Virus record (IMG/VR): IMGVR_UViG_3300031566_000295
Span: 1-27,759 of that record
Source of the DNA: a virus
Reading direction: 5' to 3' (one strand)
Length of the DNA stretch: 27,759 bases
The position numbers and the translations under genes are program-made. The notes beneath the pieces were generated by a model. That model searched no databases, had not been told where the DNA came from, and saw only the letters and a list, made by a program, of their open reading frames with translations. Shown piece after piece: positions 6,382 to 14,155 of this stretch (its first letter is position 1; each line of letters starts with the position of its first letter).

Positions 6382-6789
6382 CTATTTACCAGCCAAAATA
6401 TTTCTCTTACTAAGATCCTGCATTTCCTTCTCCAAGTTTGTAGTAACTAAAACACCAGCGTTTGGATAATGGATATCCATGAACCTTGTTAAATTTCTTT
6501 GAAACTCTTCCTCATTATTATGAATATTTTCCTCTACCGCTACTATAAATGCCTTAGTCATAGCAAAATGGGTATCTAGGATATTAGCAATAGTACCCAT
6601 AGTGATTTTAAATTCAAGATCTAACCTTTCAGTCAACCGTTTATTCCGACGTAATTTATTACGTGTATGTTTTAAAAGCTCTATTGAGTATATGAGCCTT
6701 GAGGCAATTTCAGACAGTTTAACAGCCTCCTTGCCGGCATATATCTTTGTAGTTGGAACACCAGATTTAGTCTTTTTACTCTTACTCAT
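6382..6789 (-). CDS. Unknown helical protein
   Basis: A 135-residue protein of unknown function. The N-terminus is Lys- and Ser-rich (MSKSKKTKSG), then come long helices (residues 24-85) with an Arg- and Lys-rich patch around residues 42-53 (TRNKLRRNKRL), and an acidic stretch (EENIHNNEEE). No Cys pair, membrane segment or enzyme motif is seen. The start follows GGAGAAAAC and overlaps the end of the winged-helix ORF upstream by 8 bases. Its position between a winged-helix ORF and queD gives no clear clue. Confidence 0.75.
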   Translation of the reverse strand: MSKSKKTKSGVPTTKIYAGKEAVKLSEIASRLIYSIELLKHTRNKLRRNKRLTERLDLEFKITMGTIANILDTHFAMTKAFIVAVEENIHNNEEEFQRNLTRFMDIHYPNAGVLVTTNLEKEMQDLSKRNILAGK

Positions 6790-7000
6790 TAGTTTTCTCC
6801 ACCCACTGCCATAAATAATACATAGGCGGATTCACTGTTTGATACTTCCTAGCACCAAACATCCGTATTTTTGTTATATACCCATGTTTTTCGAGAATTC
6901 TAAGATCACTCCTTAATAAACCAAACTCCCCTGTTTTTATGGCCTTCTTTTTTCTGAATACTTCAGTAGCACGGGAAAGAAGTTCATTAGATATAGGCAT
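6782..7000 (-). CDS. Small winged-helix-like protein
   Basis: A 72-residue protein that looks like one winged-helix DNA-binding domain: a recognition-helix-like stretch (LLRSDLRILEKHGYITKIRMF) followed by a beta wing (ARKYQTVNPP). I chose ATG 7000, 8 bases after AAGGAG; the GTG one codon upstream (7003) with spacing 5 is also possible and would extend the protein to 73 residues. Its start overlaps the stop of the lytic transglycosylase. It could be a small transcription regulator of this unit. No specific family is recognised. Confidence 0.7.
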   Translation of the reverse strand: MPISNELLSRATEVFRKKKAIKTGEFGLLRSDLRILEKHGYITKIRMFGARKYQTVNPPMYYLWQWVEKTNE

Positions 7001-7713
7001 CACATAAACTCCTTCAATTTCTTTTCAATGGAAATGGCATATTTTAAACTTGCCTTTGGAGTATCAGAGTTTACGGCCACCATAAGATTACTAACCGCCA
7101 TAGTACTCCACTGATATAATGAAAAGGTTAGTTTCCAATCATCCTTAGACGCCACACCACCAGCAATGAATTTCAATTGATAATCAACAAGCCTTCTTAT
7201 ACCTAACCTAAAGTTCCATATTGGATCATCAACATACTCTAAAACTTGTTTTTTAGATAATCCCTTTAACCCAAAATATCTATCCAAACCATCAATAGCC
7301 GTAATATACATATGCTGTGTAAGCCCCATCGCCCCAGCATAAGATTCTACAGTTGGATCAAAATTACTTTCTACATCAATCCAGGCAAAAATCTTCCAGT
7401 ATTCTAATCCAATTGGAATTTCCCCAGTTTCCCCATTATATTTTTGATGGTAAGTATAAGTTAATAGTGCTAAATTTCGTAAAGTATCATCATCCATATA
7501 CTCCCTACCATTCTCAAACCAAATATCTAAAATTTTCTTATAAAGTAAAACCTCATTAGATACAGTCTTAAAGGACTCAACATTTCCCATAATTTTAACA
7601 TACTCAACCTTTCTTTGGGCCCTTTCTTGAATAATAGCGTAGGACAAAACACCAAGGCCAATAAAACAAACGCAAAGAGCAACATTAAAAGCTACTAAAC
7701 TACTTTTTTTCAT
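7000..7713 (-). CDS. Membrane-anchored lytic transglycosylase (SLT fold)
   Basis: Cleaves the glycan strands of peptidoglycan. It has 237 residues. The N-terminus has one hydrophobic segment after MKKSS (about residues 6-28), which could be a signal anchor or a signal-arrest-release sequence. The SLT catalytic domain follows: catalytic E115-S116 in WIDVESNFDP, then AGAMGLTQ (126-133), the family signature. The WNFRLGIRRLVDYQ segment matches the usual helix bearing the substrate-side residues. It is the first gene after the promoter at 7733-7761, with AAAGGAGAA before ATG 7713. It lies in an operon with nucleotide metabolism genes and without an obvious holin, which is odd for a lysis gene. 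Confidence 0.85.
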   Translation of the reverse strand: MKKSSLVAFNVALCVCFIGLGVLSYAIIQERAQRKVEYVKIMGNVESFKTVSNEVLLYKKILDIWFENGREYMDDDTLRNLALLTYTYHQKYNGETGEIPIGLEYWKIFAWIDVESNFDPTVESYAGAMGLTQHMYITAIDGLDRYFGLKGLSKKQVLEYVDDPIWNFRLGIRRLVDYQLKFIAGGVASKDDWKLTFSLYQWSTMAVSNLMVAVNSDTPKASLKYAISIEKKLKEFM

Positions 7714-7732
7714 TTTGATTCTCCTTTACTTT

Positions 7733-7761
7733 ATTATAAAATATTTACTCATAAAAATCAA
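7733..7761 (-). promoter_or_regulatory. Sigma70-type promoter for the lysin-queD-queE-nrdJ unit
   Basis: On the minus strand: -35 TTGATT (7761-7756), a 17-base spacer, -10 TATAAT (7738-7733, perfect). The start is expected near 7726, giving a very short leader that begins almost at the ribosome site. The first 10 bases of the box plus spacer (TTGATTTTTA) and a GTAAATA in the spacer are shared with the promoter at 15755-15783. Confidence 0.65.
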
Positions 7762-7766
7762 TTCTA

Positions 7767-8318
7767 CTATCCTCTATAATGAGCAAAATCAATCCAAGAA
7801 AAAACCTCACTCAGTAGAATAAACGTACAAAATACCTCATCACTAAATATAGTATAAAACTTAGAATCTGGAACACCAAAAATATCTAATAAATCATTAA
7901 AAACAGGCTGTGATAAAATAGCAATATTATTTTTCCCATATAATTTAAAAACCACCATGGGCAACTTCCCAGTAGGAATTGAATCCAATTTAGCCTGCTC
8001 CACCCAATCAAACATAGCAGATTCAGCGGAATATAACCCAGAAAAAAAATGCTTTACATTCTTTGCATTCCAATTCTTACATTCAATAGAGAAAGGAAAA
8101 GTAGAATCTGGTTCCAGCTGTCCTGTACCATCCCCACCATCTTTAGCAGTAAATAAAAATGGTGATATATCCCCACAAATAATCCTTTTATCCCAACCGC
8201 CGGATTTTGGTACCCTTTTAAATACACCTTCATTATTGGGGTAATACTGTTCAGTAAATAACTTAGCAACAACCAACTCATATGCACCACCTTTTGGTCT
8301 TTGCCTACCCTTTTTCAA
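7767..8318 (-). CDS. Hjc/RecB-like PD-(D/E)XK nuclease, probable Holliday junction resolvase
   Basis: Likely cuts branched DNA to resolve recombination or replication intermediates before packaging. It has 183 residues. The order of motifs fits the Hjc-like nucleases: E14 in GGAYELVVAKLF, RVPKSGGWD (36-43), acidic D50 in ICGDISP, and the E79-C-K81 catalytic pair in FSIECKNW. An insertion rich in Gly and Asp lies between D50 and E79. The start is TTG at 8318, supported by AGGAG 7 bases upstream; no ATG lies in a suitable place. It ends the recombination unit, after SbcCD and two unknown genes, which fits this role. Confidence 0.75.
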   Translation of the reverse strand: MKKGRQRPKGGAYELVVAKLFTEQYYPNNEGVFKRVPKSGGWDKRIICGDISPFLFTAKDGGDGTGQLEPDSTFPFSIECKNWNAKNVKHFFSGLYSAESAMFDWVEQAKLDSIPTGKLPMVVFKLYGKNNIAILSQPVFNDLLDIFGVPDSKFYTIFSDEVFCTFILLSEVFSWIDFAHYRG

Positions 8319-8361
8319 TATAAACTCCTATTGTGGCAATATAATATTTTACATAAAGCAT
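8305..8361 (-). CDS. Possible 18-residue leader ORF overlapping the nuclease start
   Basis: A tiny ORF (MLYVKYYIATIGVYIEKG) with AAAGGTGA 5 bases before its ATG. It overlaps the first 14 bases of the TTG-started nuclease gene in another frame. Ribosomes finishing it would end just past the nuclease start, so it could couple or tune translation of that gene. It may also be chance; the size allows no test by sequence alone. The rest of the 94-base gap (8319-8412) shows no convincing promoter. Confidence 0.25.
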   Translation of the reverse strand: MLYVKYYIATIGVYIEKG

Positions 8362-8412
8362 TATTTCACCTTTCTAAAACTTAAACACTCAGTTTTTACC
8401 TCGCAATCCATC

Positions 8413-8784
8413 CTAACTCACCACTAATGGCTTATCAGGATCTGGACCATATTTATTAACCGTAAATCCATAGCTACAGTGGAATACCTCAAAACCAGGC
8501 TCAACTGTTAATATTGAAACAACCCTCTTTCCATCCTCCCCATCATCCTCACAAACATCAAAACTATGTACCTTAAATTCAGCAACTAATAACTCTCTCC
8601 AAGTAAGAATAAATGATTGTATATAATTACCATGGCATAAGGATGCCCCAATTTTAAGTTCCTTGAAAAGAAGAGATTTCTTCCTCATTGCGGCTGGATA
8701 AAGTAGCCTATACTCCTCCTCCTTTTCTGGAAATTTCCGTAATGCACCATGAATCTTTTGTGTAAAACTCCAATCAATTTTCAT
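8413..8784 (-). CDS. Unknown protein
   Basis: A 123-residue protein with no family that I recognise. The N-terminal half is helical and basic (PAAMRKKSLLFKELKIG), the C-terminal half beta-rich with an acidic loop (CEDDGEDGKR). Three Cys are scattered, with no metal-binding spacing. A good ribosome site (AAAGGAGAAATATA) precedes ATG 8784, so it is a real gene. It lies between another unknown gene and the Hjc-like nuclease in the recombination unit. Confidence 0.75.
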   Translation of the reverse strand: MKIDWSFTQKIHGALRKFPEKEEEYRLLYPAAMRKKSLLFKELKIGASLCHGNYIQSFILTWRELLVAEFKVHSFDVCEDDGEDGKRVVSILTVEPGFEVFHCSYGFTVNKYGPDPDKPLVVS

Positions 8785-8796
8785 TATATTTCTCCT

Positions 8797-9276
8797 TTAA
8801 AAAGCCTGTTCCCACTTTCTATTCTTTTCATTCCAAGCAATATCATGTAGTACTCGAAAAACATGTAAACAAAGACATTTCTCAAGTGTAAGGCTAGTCT
8901 GATCAAACATCCTAACAGCACCACGTAGAATTGTTTTATCCCAGAGACAAGGAAAATTTTTTACCATATCTAGCCACTGATCAATTCTTGGTACCCAAAC
9001 TGGATTATATATGTTATGAATAACATATTCCTCTCTACGCATAACTACCCTATCTAGGCTACTTTCCATAGTAAAGGGAGTTATGTCCGATGGCATAGCC
9101 ACATAAAAGTGCCTATCATATCCATACCTAAAATGGTCTTTTACCTCTATAAAGTCATATGAAAGAACCTTAAGGGAATCCCCAGACCAGACAAAATCAC
9201 CATACTCAGGCTTCCAAGATTCCTGCAATACAACTGTATGGCACATATCTCTATAGTCCGTTGTTTTATCCATCAT
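8797..9276 (-). CDS. Unknown phage protein with WKPEYGDFVW and WVPRIDQW motifs
   Basis: A 159-residue protein. It opens with a segment like those seen in many phage proteins of unknown role (QESWKPEYGDFVW), has a middle WVPRIDQWLDMV motif, and ends in a helical region with FRVLHDIAWNEKNRKW. It is rich in Trp, Tyr and Asp. There is no membrane segment. It overlaps the end of the SbcC-like gene by 11 bases; two ATGs in a row (9276 and 9273) are possible starts. The function is not known to me. Confidence 0.8.
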   Translation of the reverse strand: MMDKTTDYRDMCHTVVLQESWKPEYGDFVWSGDSLKVLSYDFIEVKDHFRYGYDRHFYVAMPSDITPFTMESSLDRVVMRREEYVIHNIYNPVWVPRIDQWLDMVKNFPCLWDKTILRGAVRMFDQTSLTLEKCLCLHVFRVLHDIAWNEKNRKWEQAF

Positions 9277-11188
9277 TTAACTCTGATATACCATCTTTTC
9301 TCTCTATAATAATAAGATTATCAAAATAATCCCTAAGTTCATTTTGATGGCTGATTACAAATATTGCCTTATCCCTGGATGATTCTTTTAACAAGTTTAC
9401 AGTATTTTCAATCCCAACTATATCCAAACACTCAAATACTTCATCAAAAATTACTAAATTACAATCCTTTACACTTCGCCTAAAAATAAGACTCTGAAGT
9501 GCAAGAAGAATAGAAATATCTATCCTAGCCTTTTCCCCGTTTGAACAAGTTTCATACCCAACCTCTATATCATTAGCAAGTATCTGAACAGAAAATCTAT
9601 CTCGTTTTTCACCACTTTTCAACGTTGCCTCTGTATCAAATCTAACTACCATCTCATCCCCCAAAAGAACAGAAGCATACTTACTAACCTCATCATTTAA
9701 CTCAGGTAAAATCTCATCAAGTAGAAATGATTTTATTCCTTTAGGCCCAAATCCCTCTACCCAGAATTTATAATACTCAATATCTAATTCTATCCCAGCA
9801 TATCCAGATTTTAACTCCTCATCTTCCTTCTCTGATTCAGCAATTTTACCTTTAAGTTCCTTTAATTGATCACCTATTTGTTCTTTTTCAGTTTCAAGTA
9901 ACCTACCAATATTCCTAAGTTCTACAGCAAAATTACTAATCTTATTTTCAATCTCCCTAATAGTACTTTTTCTCCTCTCCATTTTTAGTTTCTCTGTATG
10001 AATAAACTCCTCTACTGCACTCTTTAATTTCAACGCCTCATCCAACTTCTTATCAAAAATAGCGGTTATTTTCACCACCTCCGCCAGGGCAACTTCATAC
10101 TTTTTCTTGGCTTCATCTAATAATGGGGATAGTTTATCAAGCTCACCATGAAGATGTTCCAAAACCTCTGCAACTGATTTCTCATCTACTACAGAGTAAC
10201 AAGTTGGACATCTTACCCCCTTCTCCGAGATAGTTACCGCCTGTATGGCGTCCTTTAAAGTAGAAACCTTAGCGGAAAGTGTACAATATGTGACATTACT
10301 TTTCTGAGTAATATCATTTAAATTACTAATTGCTGTAATCTTTTCTAGCCTGATTTCACTAAAAGCAGCAAAATACTTATTCTGTTCCTCATTAAGTTCC
10401 TCAATATTACTACTAGATTTTTCATACTCTTCCTTAGCTGTGGTAAGTTCTGCCTCTAAAACCTTCTTCTTATTATTAATATCCGCTGATACTAAAGCAG
10501 AATCGACTTCCTTTTTCTTAAATAATTCACCCTTAAGTTTTAACTGGCTATAGTCTACTACACATTTTTCTAAGTAGGCCTCTATCCCAGTAATCTTAGA
10601 GGAAATTTCACCCATATCCTCAATTAACTCTTTTATCTTATCCTTCACCATTTGGCATGGTTCATCAAAGATATTTAGCATAATCAATTCATCAAAAATC
10701 TTTTTCTTCTCTGTATCATTTGCCTCAGTAAACCTTCTAGCCTTTTCACCAAAAATTATTGCAGTAGAAAATAACAACCAGTCCAACCCAATAGTACTAT
10801 CTATTAATTTTTGGGTTTCTCTCTTACTCAATTGGGTTAAATCCTGGGAACCCTTTATAAGACGTAAAGAACTACCTAAATCAGAGTCATTAATGGATCT
10901 GATAATATCATACTCACCTTCTTCCGTTGAAAATGATACATTCACAATACAGTTTTTACCTACATCCCTATTCACAATTCTATCAGCATCAGCATTTCTA
11001 ATTGTTTTACCAAAAAATGCAAAACAAAGAACTTCAAAAAATGCACTTTTCCCTGCCCCATTACTATTTGATATAGTCCTGCCAATCACATCACCACCGA
11101 CAAAGTATAACCCGGATGTGGGAAAGGTATACTCAAGGGTTTTAAAACTTAAAAAATTACTGGCACTAACCTTTAATATCTGCATCAT
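9266..11188 (-). CDS. sbcC: SbcC/Rad50-like (T4 gp46-like) recombination ATPase
   Basis: Works with the SbcD/Mre11 partner encoded just upstream to process DNA ends for recombination-dependent replication. It has 640 residues. Walker A SNGAGKS is at 42-48 in the N-terminal lobe. Long coiled coils follow (about 200-470), broken by a zinc hook C327-P-T-C330. The C-terminal lobe has Walker B NLVIFDE with D582/E583 and the H-loop His near 614 (FVISHQ). The length is close to T4 gp46 and shorter than bacterial SbcC (about 1000). It starts in an ATGA overlap with the stop of sbcD. A second ATG follows directly. Confidence 0.93.
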   Translation of the reverse strand: MMQILKVSASNFLSFKTLEYTFPTSGLYFVGGDVIGRTISNSNGAGKSAFFEVLCFAFFGKTIRNADADRIVNRDVGKNCIVNVSFSTEEGEYDIIRSINDSDLGSSLRLIKGSQDLTQLSKRETQKLIDSTIGLDWLLFSTAIIFGEKARRFTEANDTEKKKIFDELIMLNIFDEPCQMVKDKIKELIEDMGEISSKITGIEAYLEKCVVDYSQLKLKGELFKKKEVDSALVSADINNKKKVLEAELTTAKEEYEKSSSNIEELNEEQNKYFAAFSEIRLEKITAISNLNDITQKSNVTYCTLSAKVSTLKDAIQAVTISEKGVRCPTCYSVVDEKSVAEVLEHLHGELDKLSPLLDEAKKKYEVALAEVVKITAIFDKKLDEALKLKSAVEEFIHTEKLKMERRKSTIREIENKISNFAVELRNIGRLLETEKEQIGDQLKELKGKIAESEKEDEELKSGYAGIELDIEYYKFWVEGFGPKGIKSFLLDEILPELNDEVSKYASVLLGDEMVVRFDTEATLKSGEKRDRFSVQILANDIEVGYETCSNGEKARIDISILLALQSLIFRRSVKDCNLVIFDEVFECLDIVGIENTVNLLKESSRDKAIFVISHQNELRDYFDNLIIIERKDGISELNDG

Positions 11189-12219
11189 TTTACCCCATGA
11201 AAAAATTCCCTACCGATAGTAACCAATTTATTTTTATCCAAATCACCCGCACGCATATCCACATATTTGGTTATAATATCCTCTGAAGAATCAGAAAATT
11301 TAATAGTAGATCTTAAGGATTCTTTCCCACTGAATTTATAAGTTATCCGCTTATGCCTAATCACCCCCAACTCACTTGGAAGTAATTTACCATGTACTGT
11401 AATCCTATAATAATCAACTTCTGGATTTCCTGGAATTTTAGTGCCATCATCATAATAATCAACACTGTAAAATTTTGGAGAAATTGTGTTTTCAATAAAT
11501 TTAAGATCCTTTACCCCTTTATCAAAATCAAGTATCCACCATCCTCTCTTTCCACCCTCATCAGAAAATGTATGCTGAAGAGGAGCCCCAACACTTATAA
11601 CATTATCCCTAACCTTAAAAGATTCATGACAATGCCCCAGAAATGATATCTTAAATTTACTGCTTAAAATATCGGCATCAAAACCTTTTTCCACTAAAAA
11701 TCCACCATAATGTACCCCAATTATATCCTGATGCCCAAGGAAGACATCCCCAGATATTTTAGAAAGTACTTCATTCATACCACTAGTACTCCTAGTATAT
11801 GGTGTAGTATACGGAATAAAGACATCATTACAATCCTCAAACTTTTCATGTAGAAACCCAGGTACATCTGCTATCTGTATTTGGTTTTCAAAGTTTTTAA
11901 ACAACTCTAAAAATGCCGGTGAGTAACCCCATAATCTATAATCATGGTTACCGGGAATAATAAACAATGGAAAAAGCCTTGCCATATGATTAAAACAAGA
12001 AGATAACAATTTAAGAACTTGGGTATCCATATTATTTTTTAAATGAGTAAGATCACCAAGAAACAGTACCGCATCAACCTCATTCTCACTGGCATCCTTA
12101 GTAATCCTATCTAGTACAGTAACCTGCTCTGCTAATCTACTATTCACCCCATTTTCATCAATATAGCTAAATTCTTTAAAATTATGTCCATGTAAATCTG
12201 CAAAAATAAGAAATTTCAT
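11185..12219 (-). CDS. sbcD: SbcD/Mre11-like (T4 gp47-like) nuclease
   Basis: The metal-dependent nuclease partner of the SbcC-like ATPase. It has 344 residues from ATG 12219. Calcineurin-type phosphoesterase motifs appear in order: FADLHGH (D8, H10), LFLGDLTH, IIPGNHDY, the LGHQD region, and FLGHCHESF. The frame opens 3 codons earlier with a GTG (12228) in a GTGA overlap with the upstream stop, but GGGGAG lies 8 bases before the ATG and touches the GTG, so the ATG is preferred. It overlaps sbcC by ATGA. Confidence 0.92.
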   Translation of the reverse strand: MKFLIFADLHGHNFKEFSYIDENGVNSRLAEQVTVLDRITKDASENEVDAVLFLGDLTHLKNNMDTQVLKLLSSCFNHMARLFPLFIIPGNHDYRLWGYSPAFLELFKNFENQIQIADVPGFLHEKFEDCNDVFIPYTTPYTRSTSGMNEVLSKISGDVFLGHQDIIGVHYGGFLVEKGFDADILSSKFKISFLGHCHESFKVRDNVISVGAPLQHTFSDEGGKRGWWILDFDKGVKDLKFIENTISPKFYSVDYYDDGTKIPGNPEVDYYRITVHGKLLPSELGVIRHKRITYKFSGKESLRSTIKFSDSSEDIITKYVDMRAGDLDKNKLVTIGREFFHGVK

Positions 12220-12224
12220 AGTAT

Positions 12225-13184
12225 TCACTCCCCAATGGATAAAGCAGCCCTTTTTTTAAACAAAAGCTCAAACGGTTGAATAAACAAAGGAAACCTATCA
12301 ATAGTATGCTGAAACCCATATTTATTTAATACTTCAATTACCCTAGTATGTAATTCATTTATATTTGTTAAAAAATCCTCTTTTATTGCTAAATTAAGCT
12401 CCCCATTATCCACCCGTATAAACTCCATAAGATCTCTCATTTTCGTAAATTCCTGCATATTTTCTGTTAGCAGGTTTATAAATCTAAGATCCTTATTCGG
12501 TATCTCTTCACCAGCAGATTCCTTTGGTACTTCCATAAATACCCGTTCTACTAACATCCTTGCGCCAACTTCCCCTATTCCAGATACTCCAGGTAAGTTA
12601 TCAGAAGTATCACCAATCATAGCCTTATAATCAAGATAATGAGTTACTGGAAAACCAAATTCCTGCTCAAAAATTTCTTTAGTAATTTCAATCTTTTTAA
12701 CTGGATTATATATTATAACATTACTAAATTCCGAAAATAGTAGAAAGAAATCTTTATCTGTTGAGCTAACTACAAATTCAACCTGTTCATCCTTAAATAT
12801 GGTAGATGATAAATCAATTATACTATAAATGATATCATCCGCTTCCCTGTCCGGCCACTCTGCTTGAATGAACCCAAACCCACTAAAACAGGATTTCAAA
12901 ATATCCACCTGTTCAAAAAATATTTCTCTTTCCCTCTTCTCAATCATAGTTTCATTTTTCTTTTTTCTATGGGCCTTGTATTCAGGAAATTTTTCCAATC
13001 TTCTAGGATCTCTACCACCATCCCATACTATAAATAATCTATCCGGAGTATGAATATTTAGGAGATTAGATAGCATATTTAACCCAAAAAATATAACCTC
13101 TGTACGCTGACCATTATAGGATAATACCTGGGAAGAGTGCCCCATATGTGCAAAATTATTACCATCAATGATTAAAATTTTCAT
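12225..13184 (-). CDS. 5'-3' exonuclease / flap endonuclease (PolI N-terminal type)
   Basis: Removes RNA primers and 5' flaps; it supplies the activity that the polymerase encoded at 15780-18329 lacks. It has 319 residues. Acidic metal-site residues sit at D7 (IIDGNN), D55 (VWDGG), E114/D116/D117 (READD), D143/D145 (STDKDF) and D192/D195 (GDTSDNLPGVSGIGEVGA), the last with the helix-3-turn-helix. An arch with YKAHRKKKNE is present. In E. coli PolI this domain is fused to the polymerase; here, as in T5 and T4, it stands alone. It is in the recombination unit between recA and sbcD. Confidence 0.92.
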   Translation of the reverse strand: MKILIIDGNNFAHMGHSSQVLSYNGQRTEVIFFGLNMLSNLLNIHTPDRLFIVWDGGRDPRRLEKFPEYKAHRKKKNETMIEKREREIFFEQVDILKSCFSGFGFIQAEWPDREADDIIYSIIDLSSTIFKDEQVEFVVSSTDKDFFLLFSEFSNVIIYNPVKKIEITKEIFEQEFGFPVTHYLDYKAMIGDTSDNLPGVSGIGEVGARMLVERVFMEVPKESAGEEIPNKDLRFINLLTENMQEFTKMRDLMEFIRVDNGELNLAIKEDFLTNINELHTRVIEVLNKYGFQHTIDRFPLFIQPFELLFKKRAALSIGE

Positions 13185-13196
13185 TAACTTGTACTT

Positions 13197-14153
13197 TTAT
13201 TTAAATAATTCTTTATTGTTATTATAATATTCCGGAAAAGACTTTTTCTTAAAACTTACATCAGTATCACCAACATTTGAAGCATAATTTCCTTTTCCCT
13301 TGTCAATCAGCTTCCCATGCCGAACAAAATAATCAAGTAATCCGCTATATGGATCTATTGGATAATCCGCCAACATTTCAAAATTCACAACTCCAAATGG
13401 TCTACATACCTTTGATTTATCTACACTAATTCTACCCTCATATCCTGTGACTTCTTTTGTTTGGGCATCCTTAATTTGCTTAGTAATCCTACAGTGTAAC
13501 CTAAGAGAATATTGGAATTTCAAAGCCCTTCCACCCACTGTAGATGCCTGCTCTCCAAACATCACACCAACGTTATCCCTAAGTTGGTTAACAAACACCA
13601 TACAGATTTTATGCCGGTGTACTTCAGGGGCTATCCGCCGTAAACCACTACCAATTATAGCTGCTCTTCTAGCGGGCACCATTCTACCACCCAAGTCACC
13701 AGTTAATTCATCCTTACAAGGAATAACAGCAATAGAATCCAGAATAAACGTTACTAGTAAATCCTTATGGTTTTTCTTAATCTGAGTGATTAATTTCTCC
13801 ATCACCTCAAACGTATCTTCCAAAGTAAGAAGCTCCTCATCCGGATTAACAGAGACAATAGAATCCCTGTCTACACCAGTAAGATCCAAAAGCCCAGGGG
13901 CTAGTGAACGTTCAACATCCAAAAATATCACAATCCCACCAAGTTTTTGAGTTTCAGCAGCTATATGACAAACAAGTCTAGTTTTACCACTGGAAAAATC
14001 ACCGTATACTTCGGTGAACTTACCGGCGGGGATGCCCCCGCCGGTAACTATATCCATAGCAATATTCCCAGTAGGAACACGAAACTTAACAAGATCAGCA
14101 AAATGCAAAGAAAGGTCCAATAACTGAACCCCATGTGGCTTAAAGTTTACCAC
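13197..14153 (-). CDS. uvsX: RecA/UvsX-like recombinase
   Basis: Forms filaments on single-stranded DNA and catalyses strand exchange. It has 318 residues. Walker A GDFSSGKT is at 51-58, Walker B is in IVIFLDVE, and the catalytic-core segments VTFILDSIAV and CMVFVNQLRDNVG follow, with the L2-like GGRALKFQYSLRLH. The C-terminus is short, without a long acidic tail. The start is GTG 14153, 5 bases after GGAAAG and 2 bases beyond the SSB stop. Context with SSB, a UvsY-like protein, SbcCD and a 5' nuclease fits a T4-like recombination system. Confidence 0.92.
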   Translation of the reverse strand: MVNFKPHGVQLLDLSLHFADLVKFRVPTGNIAMDIVTGGGIPAGKFTEVYGDFSSGKTRLVCHIAAETQKLGGIVIFLDVERSLAPGLLDLTGVDRDSIVSVNPDEELLTLEDTFEVMEKLITQIKKNHKDLLVTFILDSIAVIPCKDELTGDLGGRMVPARRAAIIGSGLRRIAPEVHRHKICMVFVNQLRDNVGVMFGEQASTVGGRALKFQYSLRLHCRITKQIKDAQTKEVTGYEGRISVDKSKVCRPFGVVNFEMLADYPIDPYSGLLDYFVRHGKLIDKGKGNYASNVGDTDVSFKKKSFPEYYNNNKELFK

Positions 14154-14155
14154 CC

